A stretch of DNA of 64,000 nucleotides from NCBI GenBank assembly GCA_022842065.1, contig JALHQH010000029.1:1-64000 (forward strand), written 5' to 3'. Below, in pieces: positions 25,133-34,098 of this stretch (within the stretch, counting starts at the first letter, position 1; each line of letters begins with the position of its first letter). Under the pieces are notes generated by a model, which was not told the origin of the DNA, made no database searches, and saw only the letters and a list, made by a program, of their open reading frames with translations. The DNA comes from Caldilineaceae bacterium (GTDB lineage Bacteria; Chloroflexota; Anaerolineae; Caldilineales; Caldilineaceae). Position numbers and translations under genes: made by a program.

Positions 25133-25891
25133 CTACACTTTCCCGAACCGAGCCAGCACCTGTACAATGGCCTCTAATAGTAACTGCTGCTGTTCGGCAC
25201 GGCTGATGGTAGCGCGCTGATCCAGCAACTGGAAACCATAGTAGCCAAATTGACTGTGGTTACCCCCGGCCAGTGGGATGAAGGTCGTGGTCGGCGGCAA
25301 TAGCTGGCGATTTGCCAAAATACTGGCTTGATCGGCAATGCCATCTTGCGTGGCGTAGATCTTGGTGACCGGCACGGAACTTGCTGCCAGGCTGAATTCG
25401 GGCGCTTTGGGGTGGATCGTCCCGATTAGAATGAGCGCGTCAACCAGGGTGGGATCGGCATGGACAAAGCGAGCTGCCAATGCCCCGCCGCGCGAATGGC
25501 CAGCCATCACCCAATGGGGGATGATGCTCTCCTCGATAGTGCTGCGTACATATGCCTGTAGCGTTGCTTCCTGGCTGGCCAAAGGTGCACTGCGCCACGG
25601 CAGCTTGACAATGCGCACGGGGTAACCTTGTTCTGCCAGCGCATACGCCAGTGGTAGATAAGCGCGCTGCTCGACCAGGCCGCCTGGCAAGAAGATCAAC
25701 CCCACCGGCTGCGAGGTGCTGATGGGCATCACTTCCAGCGCTGGCCCTTCTTCATTCACCTGGATCACCGGATCTTTGGTCAGCGCGGCAAAGTCAAAGC
25801 CCTGTGCCCGAAACGAGTTAAATTGCCAGGCCAGAAAGAGCAACCCCGCGCTAATCCACACAATACGGACTACAGTAAGTACACGTTTCAT
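25133..25891 (-). CDS. Membrane-anchored alpha/beta hydrolase
   Basis: A 252-residue protein with an N-terminal signal-anchor (VLTVVRIVWISAGLLFLAW). It then has an alpha/beta hydrolase core with LIFLPGGLVEQ (oxyanion region), nucleophile elbow AGHSRGG (Ser about 127) and late Asp and GGNHSQFG (His). It resembles the small family annotated as alpha/beta hydrolase in PF12695. The ATG at 25891 shares a base with the stop of the OsmC gene (TAATG), which indicates coupling. Substrate unknown. Confidence 0.8.
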   Translation of the reverse strand: MKRVLTVVRIVWISAGLLFLAWQFNSFRAQGFDFAALTKDPVIQVNEEGPALEVMPISTSQPVGLIFLPGGLVEQRAYLPLAYALAEQGYPVRIVKLPWRSAPLASQEATLQAYVRSTIEESIIPHWVMAGHSRGGALAARFVHADPTLVDALILIGTIHPKAPEFSLAASSVPVTKIYATQDGIADQASILANRQLLPPTTTFIPLAGGNHSQFGYYGFQLLDQRATISRAEQQQLLLEAIVQVLARFGKV

Positions 25892-26406
25892 TAGCGCTTG
25901 CAGACCACATCCATCGGCGAGCGTAGCGTATTGAGGACGGCACAAGTTTGTTCGACTGCAGCATGTAACTGCTGGATCACCTCTGGCGCTGCTTCCGATG
26001 TAACCACCGGTGTGTAGCTCAGCCCTTCCAACTTGATCGGCTCGGTCTGGGGTAGCCCGACCACCGGGGCCATATTGAGCGCACCCTCAATCGTCACTTC
26101 AACGTTATCTAAAGGGATTTCGAGCAACGTGGCCTGGAGCAGATAGGTGTGGATCAGACAACTGGCCAGCGCACCCAGCAACATCTCCGGGGAACTCGGG
26201 CCGAGCGAATTGCCCGCCAGCCCAGGGGCCGAATCGCTAATGATAATATACTCACCCATCTTGACTGGGCGCACGCCCGTATTGCCGGCCACGTGCGAGG
26301 TGGCTTTGAGGCGTACCAGGGCCGCGTCCGGATTGGCGGTAAATTGTTCACGTCGCTGCGCGAGCACACTGGCTTTGTGCTGCAGGTAGGGATCAAGCTT
26401 GGCCAT
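25891..26406 (-). CDS. OsmC-family protein
   Basis: A 171-residue OsmC/Ohr-fold protein. The two family cysteines are present in LASCLIHTYLL and VEQTCAVLNTL, consistent with thiol-dependent peroxidase activity on organic hydroperoxides. Start 26406 (MAKLDPYLQ) is preceded by AAGGA; the longer frame to 26475 has no such site. First gene of a coupled pair with the alpha/beta hydrolase. Confidence 0.85.
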   Translation of the reverse strand: MAKLDPYLQHKASVLAQRREQFTANPDAALVRLKATSHVAGNTGVRPVKMGEYIIISDSAPGLAGNSLGPSSPEMLLGALASCLIHTYLLQATLLEIPLDNVEVTIEGALNMAPVVGLPQTEPIKLEGLSYTPVVTSEAAPEVIQQLHAAVEQTCAVLNTLRSPMDVVCKR

Positions 26407-26503
26407 GAGAAATCCTTTCTGTGCATTGGGATTAGCAGTATGCCTAATTCTATGTTGCTTGGACGCGATCAGCAAAGTCGCCCGCGCAACTGATCCACCA
26501 ATG

Positions 26504-26589
26504 CGTCACCCCCTCACCCTGTCACCCCCTCACCCCCTCACCCCCTCACCCTGTCACCCCCTCACCCTGTCACCCTTCACCCCCTCCCC
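26504..26589. repeat. C-rich minisatellite of TCACCCCC and TCACCCTG units
   Basis: About ten 8-bp units of the forms TCACCCCC and TCACCCTG in tandem, strongly strand-asymmetric (almost no G on the plus strand). Similar units (TCACCTTGTCACCTTGTCA) occur before the DUF1638 gene near 42536. No gene here. Confidence 0.8.
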
Positions 26590-26682
26590 ACGCTTGGACA
26601 GGTGGCTAGGTAACCTCCTCACCATTTGGCGGTTTTCCCCCCTGACCATTCATGCCATAGTAGAGCGAATCGATCCCCATGG

Positions 26683-26741
26683 GGACTTACACAGGGCTCT
26701 TTGGCTTCGACATGCTCAGCCGCCGAGCCCTGTGTAAGTCC
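26683..26741. repeat. Perfect 17-bp hairpin upstream of the corrinoid gene
   Basis: Arms 26683-26699 and 26725-26741 are perfectly complementary with a 25-nt loop. It lies in the 5' region of the corrinoid protein gene, 48 nt before its start. Could be a MITE or a leader hairpin. Confidence 0.7.
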
Positions 26742-26788
26742 TACCCATTTTGTACGCGCAGCTAGAAAATGAACCGGAGGCACTGGTC

Positions 26789-27436
26789 ATGGAAGAGCAG
26801 TTGTTGGATTTACAAGATGCGATTATCAATGGTAGTAAAGCCGATGCCATCGAATTGACGCAAGAGTTGATCGCGCTGCACGCTGATCCCCAAACCATTC
26901 TCAATCAGGGCTTGATTGCCGGGATGACCGAAGTCGGCCGGATGTTCACCTGTGGTGAATACTTTGTGCCAGAGATGTTGATCGCGGCGCGCGCCATGCA
27001 ATCCGCGATGGATCTGCTGCGTCCAGCGTTGGTTGATGCCGGGGCCAAGCCGATTGGCACGATTGTCCTCGGCACCGTACGCGGTGATCTGCACGATATC
27101 GGCAAAAATCTGGCTGGTATGCTGCTGGAAGGGGCCGGCTTCCGGGTGGTTGATATTGGGGTGGATGCCGGTGCTGACAAATTCGTCAACGCCGTAAAAA
27201 CGCATAATGCCCAGTTGGTTGGCCTTTCTGCACTCTTGACCACCACGATGATGCACGCCAGTGAAGTGCTCACTGCGCTGGAAAGTGCCGGCTTGCGCCA
27301 ACAGGTTAAGGTGGTGGTAGGTGGTGCCGCGGTGACGCCGGAATGGGCCGCCCAGATCGGGGCCGATGGCGCGGCGATCGATGCGGCCACTGGCGCACAA
27401 CTCTGTAAAGAACTCCTCGCCCAACTGAACGGATGA
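26789..27436 (+). CDS. Corrinoid (B12)-binding methyltransferase protein
   Basis: A 215-residue corrinoid protein of the MtaC/MtbC type. Residues 1-85 form the methionine-synthase-like four-helix cap and the rest the Rossmann-like B12 domain with the signature DLHDIGKN (DxHxxG, His is the lower cobalt ligand), then GLSALLTTTM and VVVGGAAVT. Start 26789 has GGAGG 8 nt upstream. It carries a methyl group between a substrate-specific methyltransferase and an acceptor. The UroD-family gene 7 nt downstream is the likely partner. Confidence 0.9.
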   Translation: MEEQLLDLQDAIINGSKADAIELTQELIALHADPQTILNQGLIAGMTEVGRMFTCGEYFVPEMLIAARAMQSAMDLLRPALVDAGAKPIGTIVLGTVRGDLHDIGKNLAGMLLEGAGFRVVDIGVDAGADKFVNAVKTHNAQLVGLSALLTTTMMHASEVLTALESAGLRQQVKVVVGGAAVTPEWAAQIGADGAAIDAATGAQLCKELLAQLNG

Positions 27437-27443
27437 GCACCCC

Positions 27444-28610
27444 ATGAATCAGCTAAGTAACCGCGACCGTTTTCTGGCTACCATGCGCTATCAACCGCGC
27501 GACCGATCCCCCCTGGTCGATTTTGGCTTTTGGGAAGAGACAATTCCTCTGTGGCACCAACAGGGGCTACCCAAGCAGATTCTCTTCACCTATGCCAGTT
27601 CCAACCATGTTGATTATTTTGGTATGGACTTTGGCATTGATGAGATCTCGCGCACAACCGGTGTGCGCATAGGGCTAACGCCGGCTTTTCGCACTTCGGT
27701 ACTGGAAGATTATGGCGATCACGAAATTGTCCAACAGGGCGATGGCGTACGGGTGTTGCGCCGCAAGTTTATGGGCTCGATCCCCCAGCACCAGGCCCAT
27801 CTGCTCACCGATCGGGCAAGCTGGGAAAAACATTACAAACCCCGGCTCGATCCTAGCGCCAGGGGGCGCTTGCCCAAGGATTGGGCCAAGCGGGTCGAAC
27901 GCTGGCGCGATCCCAACCGCGCAGAATTATTAGTTTTGCCTGGCGGCAGCCTCTATGGCTGGATCCGCAACTGGATGGGCGTGGAGAATGTCTCTTACCT
28001 GCTCTATGATGACCCGACCCTCTTTGACGAAATGGTGACCACTGTCGCCGATTGTATTCTCGGCACACTGGAGCGGGCGTTGCAAAGTGGTGTGCAGTTC
28101 GACGCCTGTGGCATGTGGGAGGACATGGCCTACCGTGCCGGTCCCCTGATCAGCCCGCGCCACTTCAAGAAATATCTGGTGCCCCACTACCGCCGCATTA
28201 CCGATCTGCTGCACAAATATGGTGTCAATATTATCTGGCTTGACTGTGACGGCGACATCTCTCTGCTCGTGCCGCACTGGCTCGAGGCTGGGGTCAACTG
28301 TATGTTTCCCTTGGAGGTTGGCACCTGGGGCGGCGATCCGATCAAGTATCGCCAACAGTATGGCAAAGATCTGCTGTTGATGGGCGGCTTTGATAAACAT
28401 ATCCTGCAGGGCAGCCAGGCCGAGATCGAAAATGAGGTCAAGCGGCTGGCACCGCTGGTGGAGGAGGGTGGCTACATCAGCTTCTGTGACCACCGCGTGC
28501 CGCCCGATGTGCCGCTGGCAAGTTATCAGTTCTATCTAGAAAAGACGCGCGAAATTTGGGGTCACGGCGTCAACTTGCGCCCAATGGGGGTGATTACGAA
28601 TCGGCGGTGA
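27444..28610 (+). CDS. Uroporphyrinogen decarboxylase-family methyltransferase, paralog 1
   Basis: A 388-residue TIM-barrel protein of the UroD/MtaA/CmuA family. It has the N-terminal NRDRFLATMRYQPRDRSPLVDFG pattern and C-terminal elements LDCDGD and SFCDHRVPPDV. It is not a true HemE, which has different N-terminal Arg motifs and substrate-binding Asp. Next to a corrinoid protein, a role in methyl transfer (cobamide demethylation or remethylation) is likely. Its 3' end overlaps the end of the convergent regulator gene by 17 nt. Confidence 0.85.
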   Translation: MNQLSNRDRFLATMRYQPRDRSPLVDFGFWEETIPLWHQQGLPKQILFTYASSNHVDYFGMDFGIDEISRTTGVRIGLTPAFRTSVLEDYGDHEIVQQGDGVRVLRRKFMGSIPQHQAHLLTDRASWEKHYKPRLDPSARGRLPKDWAKRVERWRDPNRAELLVLPGGSLYGWIRNWMGVENVSYLLYDDPTLFDEMVTTVADCILGTLERALQSGVQFDACGMWEDMAYRAGPLISPRHFKKYLVPHYRRITDLLHKYGVNIIWLDCDGDISLLVPHWLEAGVNCMFPLEVGTWGGDPIKYRQQYGKDLLLMGGFDKHILQGSQAEIENEVKRLAPLVEEGGYISFCDHRVPPDVPLASYQFYLEKTREIWGHGVNLRPMGVITNRR

Positions 28611-31600
28611 GCACAGCTGCTGCAACTGCCTGATCTGCGCGTTGGTCGCGCGCTGCCTTTGCAAGGGCACGATGGACAGGTACATTTTCTAAAAAGGCGT
28701 GGCGCAGATCACTATCCGCGATCTGTGCGGTATAGCAAAACAATTCCTGCGCCCCTCGCTGCAAGAGCGCCGCCGCGCGTGGATCGCAGTTGGCGGCTAA
28801 TACCTGATAACAGGTCAGGTAGATCGCAAAGGGTTCATCCAATCCAACTGGGTGGTGCTTTGCCAGGATCAAGACAATCTTTTCGACCCAAGCCAGGGCG
28901 GCCGCGGTGTCGCCCTGTGCCAGTGCCGTACGCGCCAAGCCGGCTTGCGCTTCTGCGACCACTGGTTGGATGTCAAGTTGTTGATAAAGCTGCAATGCTG
29001 CTGTATAAGCGGCTTGGGCTTCGTCCCAACGCGCCAAGCCTTCCAATGCATAGCCCATATAGAGTAGCGCATAGCCTTCGTAGCGGCGTGCCCCACTGAC
29101 CTGGGCTGCTTGGCGGCAACAGGTAGCGTGGTGCAGTGACTCGCCTTCGGCCCCGGTTAGATGGTAGAGCAGGCTGGCTGCCAGCCAGGCATCTAGCTGT
29201 GCATCCGGCATGGTGAAGTGTTCACTGCGGGTAAGCGCTTGTTGCATCAACTGCTGCGCTTGGGGATAGTTACCCATGTAGGCATAGAGCCGGCTGAGAT
29301 CAATTAGCGCATAGTTTTCCACAAACGGCTCCCCAATCTCCTGTAAAACGGCCAACGCCTGCTCGAACTGGGCCAGCGCGCTGGTGTATTCGCCTAACCC
29401 GCGCAATACATCTGCTAATTCGTAGCGCGCCATACTTTCGGCCCGCCGGTAGCCAAGCTCGCCTGCAATCTGCACCACTTGTTCGTAATCCTGGCGGGCG
29501 GTGACATAATCTTGCTTGTAGCGCGCCAAGTTGGCGAGATTGGTGCGGGCATGCATTTCGCTGCGCAGCTTGCCCAGCGTTTGGCAAAGGGCCACGGCCT
29601 GGTTAATTTGAATGGCTGCCTGCGCATAGTCATCGAAATTTCTGGCAATAACGCCTAAATAGAGATAAGCCAGGATTTGTGCATCATAGCCGATTTCACT
29701 GGGCAAACTTTCTGCTGGGTCAGCCGCCACGGTGGCTTTCTGGACACACTCTAACCCCCGTTCGGCATAATTTTTTGCCGTTTGAAACTGGCCGGTGAAA
29801 TAGTGAACCTGCGTCAAGCAGATCAGTCCCAGCACTTCCCCTGTGCTGCTGCTCCAGGCGATCCCTCTGGCAAGGGCCTCTTCTGCTGTACTCAGTGCTA
29901 GATCATATTGCCCTTGCATGCAGCGTAATAATGCTTCCAGCCCCCGCAATTTGCTCAAGAGTTGCTGCCAAGGGCGCTCACGAGTTGTGTGCGCGCCGGA
30001 CTGCACCGCGTTTGCCTTTACGGGCACCGTTAAGGCGGCTTGTAAACCCTCTGCTGCCTGGTGAAAGGCGGCAACGCCCTCCCCATAGTGCGCAGCGATT
30101 AGATAGAATTGCCATAGTCCATAGGCCGCCGCATCCAGGCGAGCTGCACAGTCGCTTGACAGTTGCGGCTGGTCGGCCTGGGCCGCGTTGATCTGGTTGA
30201 TGGTCCATCCCCAGGCTTGGCGTACATTGTCCAGTTCTCGTTGAATTTCGTTGATGGCCTGGCGTGGCGTACCCCGTGCTAGTGGCTCTTCACGCATCGT
30301 GACATAATTTAGATAGTAGCTGCTGTGACGGTCGGCGACTGCCGTGGCTGCCGCCTTGCTGGGCTGTAATTGGTCGGTCGCAAACTGGCGTAACAGATCG
30401 TGCAGCGCATAGATGCCCACGCCGGGCTGTTGGATCAACGATTTATCGACCAGGCCGGCTAGTTCGCTGATCGTCGCCCCGGTGATTGCTTGTACTGCCG
30501 CCCGGCTAAAGGGACCTGTAAAGATCGCACATTGCATCAGTACTTGTTGTTCACGGGGGGAAAGTAACTGCCATGAAGATTGCAACACAGCACTGAAATG
30601 GCGATGTCGTTCATCCAGGTCGCGCCGAGTAGATGAGAGCAGCGCCAGATTTTGGCGAATGGCTGCGACCAGTTCTTGCGGCGTAAAATGCGGTGCCAAG
30701 GCCGCGGCTAATTCGATGGCCAACGGCATGCCACTGAGCGCGCGACAAAGTGCAAGCACGGCGGATAAATGCGCATCACCGAGCGTGAAGCCGGGTAAAG
30801 TCCGTTGTGCATGATAGACAAAGAGGCGGATACTCTCATAATTAAGCAGATCACGCTGATCCATCCTGGTCGCCGACTCGGTGGGTACTGGCAACCCCTC
30901 CAACCGGAGCACCCGTTCTGCCAGCAATTGGAGGGATAGGCGTGAGGTAACGACCAGCGTGACCTGGGGCGCAGCATGCAACAGGGCATGGATAAAAGCG
31001 GTCGCGGCTGCGGCCACGTTTTCCTCGATCAATAGATGTTCAAAATTATCAAAGAGCAACAGCGTGTGGCGCGCGGCCAGGTAGTGAAAGAGGGTATCCT
31101 GTAAGGCATGCTGATTAAGCGTCGTGATGCCAACTGCCTTGAGGGTTGCGCCGGCTACGGTTTCCGGCAGGGTCGCTGCATTGGCTGTCACCCCGATGAG
31201 CGGCACAAACCAAACCCCATGGGCAAATGAGAGAGGTGCTTCCCCGACCAGTTGTTCCAGCAAGGCCAGCGCTAGTCGACTTTTGCCCATCCCGCCCATG
31301 CCCACGATTGTCAGTAAGCGCTGGGCCGGATCACACAGCTGCGTGCGCAATTGTGCTAGCTCTTGGCTGCGCCCAAGCAGCAGTGGCAGGGTTGTGGGGA
31401 GATTATGTAGCCGTTTGGGTGGCTCAATCACTACCGTTGCGGCGGGAATTGTCTGTGCCGGCGGCTGCATGGTGTTTTGTTGCCGCACCGGCGCGCTAGG
31501 CTGCCGTTGCCGCGCGCGAATCTGCTCGTAAAGCGCGGTGGTCTCTGCGGCCGGCGGTACGCCTAATTCCTGTTGGAGCAACCGTCGACAGCTTTCATAT

Positions 31601-32277
31601 TGGCGCAGGGCCGCGCTCTGTTGCCCTTGCGCCGCCAACGCTTGCATGAGCTGGCGATGGCCGGCCTCGTGCCAGGGTTCAAGTGATACTTGCTGCGCGG
31701 CATAGTGTTGCACCTGGTCATAAGCCCCTATCGCGGCGTAGTACAGGGTTAGCGTATTCAGCATCGTCATGACCTGGCGATGGCTCTGCTCGCGGATCAA
31801 CAGTGCCCATTCTTCAAACAGCGGATTTTCTTTCAGCAAAAGCCCCTGTAAAAACTCACCTTGATAGAGCATCACCGCCTCGACCAAGTAGGAAATACAG
31901 GTGTCACAGCCCTCTCCTTGCGGGTGATGATGGCTTTGGCTCAGTCGCCAGCGTTCTTGAAAGGCATGCAGATCGATCTTGCTCTCCTCGCGATGCCATT
32001 GCAGTGTGGTCGGGGTAACGTGGAGCAGGGCGTCAAGTGCTGGTACGACACGCAAAGTCCGCTTGAGAAAAAATAGGGCCTGACGCAGATTATGGCGTGC
32101 GTTTGCCTCGTTCTCCTCCGGCCAAAGCAGGGTCGCCAAGGTCGTACGCAGGTGAACGACATCGGCTTCTACGGCCAGATAGGCGAGCAGCGCGCGGCTA
32201 TGTTCTGTTGCAAATTTGAGTGGGCGATCATTCCAAGTTACCTGTACAGATCCTAATAGTTGAATGGCAAGTGGCAT
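28594..32277 (-). CDS. BTAD-ATPase-TPR transcriptional regulator (SARP/AfsR-like)
   Basis: A 1227-residue regulator. Residues of about 5-95 are an OmpR-type winged helix (LAYLAVEADVVHLRTTLATLLWP), about 100-250 the BTAD domain, then an NB-ARC/AAA STAND ATPase with Walker A GMGGMGKSRLA (about 330) and Walker B LLLFDNFEH, and a C-terminal TPR array of 500 residues. Such proteins are signal-integrating activators common in Chloroflexota. It is divergent from a small gene and the exported-protein locus, so it may control them. The ATG at 32277 is preferred to the TTG six bases upstream. Confidence 0.9.
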   Translation of the reverse strand: MPLAIQLLGSVQVTWNDRPLKFATEHSRALLAYLAVEADVVHLRTTLATLLWPEENEANARHNLRQALFFLKRTLRVVPALDALLHVTPTTLQWHREESKIDLHAFQERWRLSQSHHHPQGEGCDTCISYLVEAVMLYQGEFLQGLLLKENPLFEEWALLIREQSHRQVMTMLNTLTLYYAAIGAYDQVQHYAAQQVSLEPWHEAGHRQLMQALAAQGQQSAALRQYESCRRLLQQELGVPPAAETTALYEQIRARQRQPSAPVRQQNTMQPPAQTIPAATVVIEPPKRLHNLPTTLPLLLGRSQELAQLRTQLCDPAQRLLTIVGMGGMGKSRLALALLEQLVGEAPLSFAHGVWFVPLIGVTANAATLPETVAGATLKAVGITTLNQHALQDTLFHYLAARHTLLLFDNFEHLLIEENVAAAATAFIHALLHAAPQVTLVVTSRLSLQLLAERVLRLEGLPVPTESATRMDQRDLLNYESIRLFVYHAQRTLPGFTLGDAHLSAVLALCRALSGMPLAIELAAALAPHFTPQELVAAIRQNLALLSSTRRDLDERHRHFSAVLQSSWQLLSPREQQVLMQCAIFTGPFSRAAVQAITGATISELAGLVDKSLIQQPGVGIYALHDLLRQFATDQLQPSKAAATAVADRHSSYYLNYVTMREEPLARGTPRQAINEIQRELDNVRQAWGWTINQINAAQADQPQLSSDCAARLDAAAYGLWQFYLIAAHYGEGVAAFHQAAEGLQAALTVPVKANAVQSGAHTTRERPWQQLLSKLRGLEALLRCMQGQYDLALSTAEEALARGIAWSSSTGEVLGLICLTQVHYFTGQFQTAKNYAERGLECVQKATVAADPAESLPSEIGYDAQILAYLYLGVIARNFDDYAQAAIQINQAVALCQTLGKLRSEMHARTNLANLARYKQDYVTARQDYEQVVQIAGELGYRRAESMARYELADVLRGLGEYTSALAQFEQALAVLQEIGEPFVENYALIDLSRLYAYMGNYPQAQQLMQQALTRSEHFTMPDAQLDAWLAASLLYHLTGAEGESLHHATCCRQAAQVSGARRYEGYALLYMGYALEGLARWDEAQAAYTAALQLYQQLDIQPVVAEAQAGLARTALAQGDTAAALAWVEKIVLILAKHHPVGLDEPFAIYLTCYQVLAANCDPRAAALLQRGAQELFCYTAQIADSDLRHAFLENVPVHRALAKAARDQRADQAVAAAVLTADS

Positions 32278-32378
32278 CAGCAACCTATACGAATAAAATC
32301 AGCTTGACAGAACAGCGCGCGGATCGTTTAGATGGTGGCTCAGCAGTATAGCAAATGTACTGGCGTTTTTCAAGCTGC

Positions 32379-32440
32379 TTTTGACGATAATGGCTAATTT
32401 TTGACGCAAACTGTTTGAATCATTTGACGCTGATTTGACA
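32379..32440. promoter_or_regulatory. TTGAC direct repeats in the divergent promoter region
   Basis: Four direct copies of TTGAC(G/A) start at 32381, 32401, 32424 and 32435; the last pair is 11 bp apart. SARP-type BTAD regulators bind direct heptamer repeats with 11-bp spacing close to the -10, so this may be an operator for the neighbouring regulator. TTGACG at 32424 followed 17 nt later by TGTTAT is a possible promoter for the plus-strand genes. Confidence 0.45.
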
Positions 32441-32492
32441 TTCGCCTGTTATGCTCGTTGCGACGGCCCAATCCAAGCGAGGCGAGGCGAGT

Positions 32493-32741
32493 ATGTCATT
32501 CAATGCAAATTATCATTCTTACCTACTCCGTGTGTGGCGCGACAATCCTGATCACCCCTGGCGCGCCTCATTACAATCCACCATCACCGAGGAAAAAATC
32601 CTCTTTGCCGATCTGCAAAAACTGCTCGCCTTTCTCTTGGATGAGTTAATTGATGACGAGGATCTGATCAAACCGGCCGGCTTGGCCCGCTTGGCGACAT
32701 CGCCGGAACAGCCCGCATTGCCTGAGAAGTTGGCACCCTAG
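32493..32741 (+). CDS. Small conserved-looking protein of Chloroflexota type
   Basis: An 82-residue protein with the pattern YHSYLLRVWRDNPDHPWRAS, then QSTITEEKILFADLQKLLAFLLDEL. I recognise this as a recurring short family in Chloroflexota without known function, often beside large TPR regulators. Start ATG 32493 with GAGGCGAG upstream. Divergent from the BTAD regulator. Confidence 0.75.
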   Translation: MSFNANYHSYLLRVWRDNPDHPWRASLQSTITEEKILFADLQKLLAFLLDELIDDEDLIKPAGLARLATSPEQPALPEKLAP

Positions 32742-32839
32742 TGTCGGTGCTGTCCTCCATGCCCTAAAATAACCATTTTCACCACAACCAAACTTTTGGC
32801 TGCCTGTTGCCAAGGATACCAAAGAAAAGGAAAAATGTT

Positions 32840-34069
32840 ATGCGAATTCGTCGGCTTGAGTTGATCGCGCTGTTCGCGGTAGTGCTCGTGCTTAATCTCC
32901 TCTTCAGCACTTGGTGGCTTTCTGGCAATGCCTTTGCCACCGCCTGGGCAAGTCGGTTGAGCCAAAATGTCGATGTGGCTGCCGTCAGTGCCATCGCCAG
33001 AACCTTCAGCTATCAGGGTACCCTGCGCCAGGCTGATGGTAGCTTGGCGAATGGCAATTTTACGATCCGTCTGCGCCTGTATAATGTCCCAACCGGCGGC
33101 AGCGCGTTGCATGATGAGACCTTTACTGGCGTTGTTGTGCGCGATGGCATTTTTACCGTGGTCGTGGGCGATGGTGGCACACCGATTGGGGCAACCGTCT
33201 TTGACAATGCCCAGCTTTTCCTGGGGATTGCCGTCAACGGTACCGGCGAAATGACGCCGCGCCAGCGCATCCACCCCGTGCCCTGGGCGATGCAAGCGTC
33301 CACGGCCCAGACGGCTGTGACGGCGAATAACCTGGTGCCGGGCGGCGGTGTGCCCAACCTGGTGACGATCGGCGCGGGTGGGGTCAGCGAGATTGCTTTT
33401 ACCCCCAACGGTGGCAAGATTACAAATAGCGGGGCGGGCTTGACGCTCACTGGCGGTACAAACACGGCTGTGACAACTGCCGGTGCCCTGGCCGTCGGTG
33501 GTGACCTGACCGTGAACGGCAACTGGAGTGCCGCAGCCATTCTCGACAAAGGTGATTCCAATGGTGGGTCGAATCAACGCTCGACCTATCCGGTGAGCAT
33601 TAATCGCTATGTAATCGAAGCGCCGGACAACGGCGCGTCACCGGATACGGTGCCACTGGATGATGCCCTCCTGATGCAACTTTGTGGGGATGAAGATGGC
33701 TGTACCTTCACGCTTGGTATGCGCAATTGGGAGCCGTCAAGACCGGCCGATGCCAAAGCCATGTTAGCCTCGATTGGCCCGGCGCGCTTTTCGATTAGCC
33801 CCGCCGTGCAGGGAAAACGTTGGTGGAGCTCGCGCAACTGGACGGGTGGTGCCGGTGTGGCGAATCCAGCCGATAGCAGTGTTGCTTCAGACGCTCAAGA
33901 TGGGAATGGTGGCATTAACCATATTGCCCGTGCCTGGGATTGTTACTTCACTGATGGCCAATATGTGAACGCTGTAGGCAACGACACCCAACTTGGGTTT
34001 GGACTGTTGAACTGGCATGCTCAATATCTTAGCACCGATATGACCTGTGTTCTGATCATCGAAGACTAA
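32840..34069 (+). CDS. Exported repeat-rich protein with N-terminal anchor
   Basis: A 409-residue protein with a signal-anchor (residues 6-33). It then has a domain beginning FSYQGTLRQADGSLANGNFTI that recurs in Chloroflexota and bacteroidetes exported proteins, followed by Gly/Ala/Thr-rich repeats resembling tail-fibre or adhesin stalks (GGDLTVNGNW), and a C-terminal globular domain with paired Cys. Start 32840 has AAAGGA upstream. Likely a surface appendage or matrix component. First of three exported-protein genes in a row. Confidence 0.8.
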   Translation: MRIRRLELIALFAVVLVLNLLFSTWWLSGNAFATAWASRLSQNVDVAAVSAIARTFSYQGTLRQADGSLANGNFTIRLRLYNVPTGGSALHDETFTGVVVRDGIFTVVVGDGGTPIGATVFDNAQLFLGIAVNGTGEMTPRQRIHPVPWAMQASTAQTAVTANNLVPGGGVPNLVTIGAGGVSEIAFTPNGGKITNSGAGLTLTGGTNTAVTTAGALAVGGDLTVNGNWSAAAILDKGDSNGGSNQRSTYPVSINRYVIEAPDNGASPDTVPLDDALLMQLCGDEDGCTFTLGMRNWEPSRPADAKAMLASIGPARFSISPAVQGKRWWSSRNWTGGAGVANPADSSVASDAQDGNGGINHIARAWDCYFTDGQYVNAVGNDTQLGFGLLNWHAQYLSTDMTCVLIIED

Positions 34070-34098
34070 CCTAGCCCAGCCAAAAGGAGGACTAATTT

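Noticed and set aside
27444..28610. HemE, uroporphyrinogen decarboxylase of heme synthesis.
   Set aside because: Family-level similarity only; neighbours and the Cys/His motifs fit methyltransferase relatives, and four divergent paralogs in the window argue against HemE.
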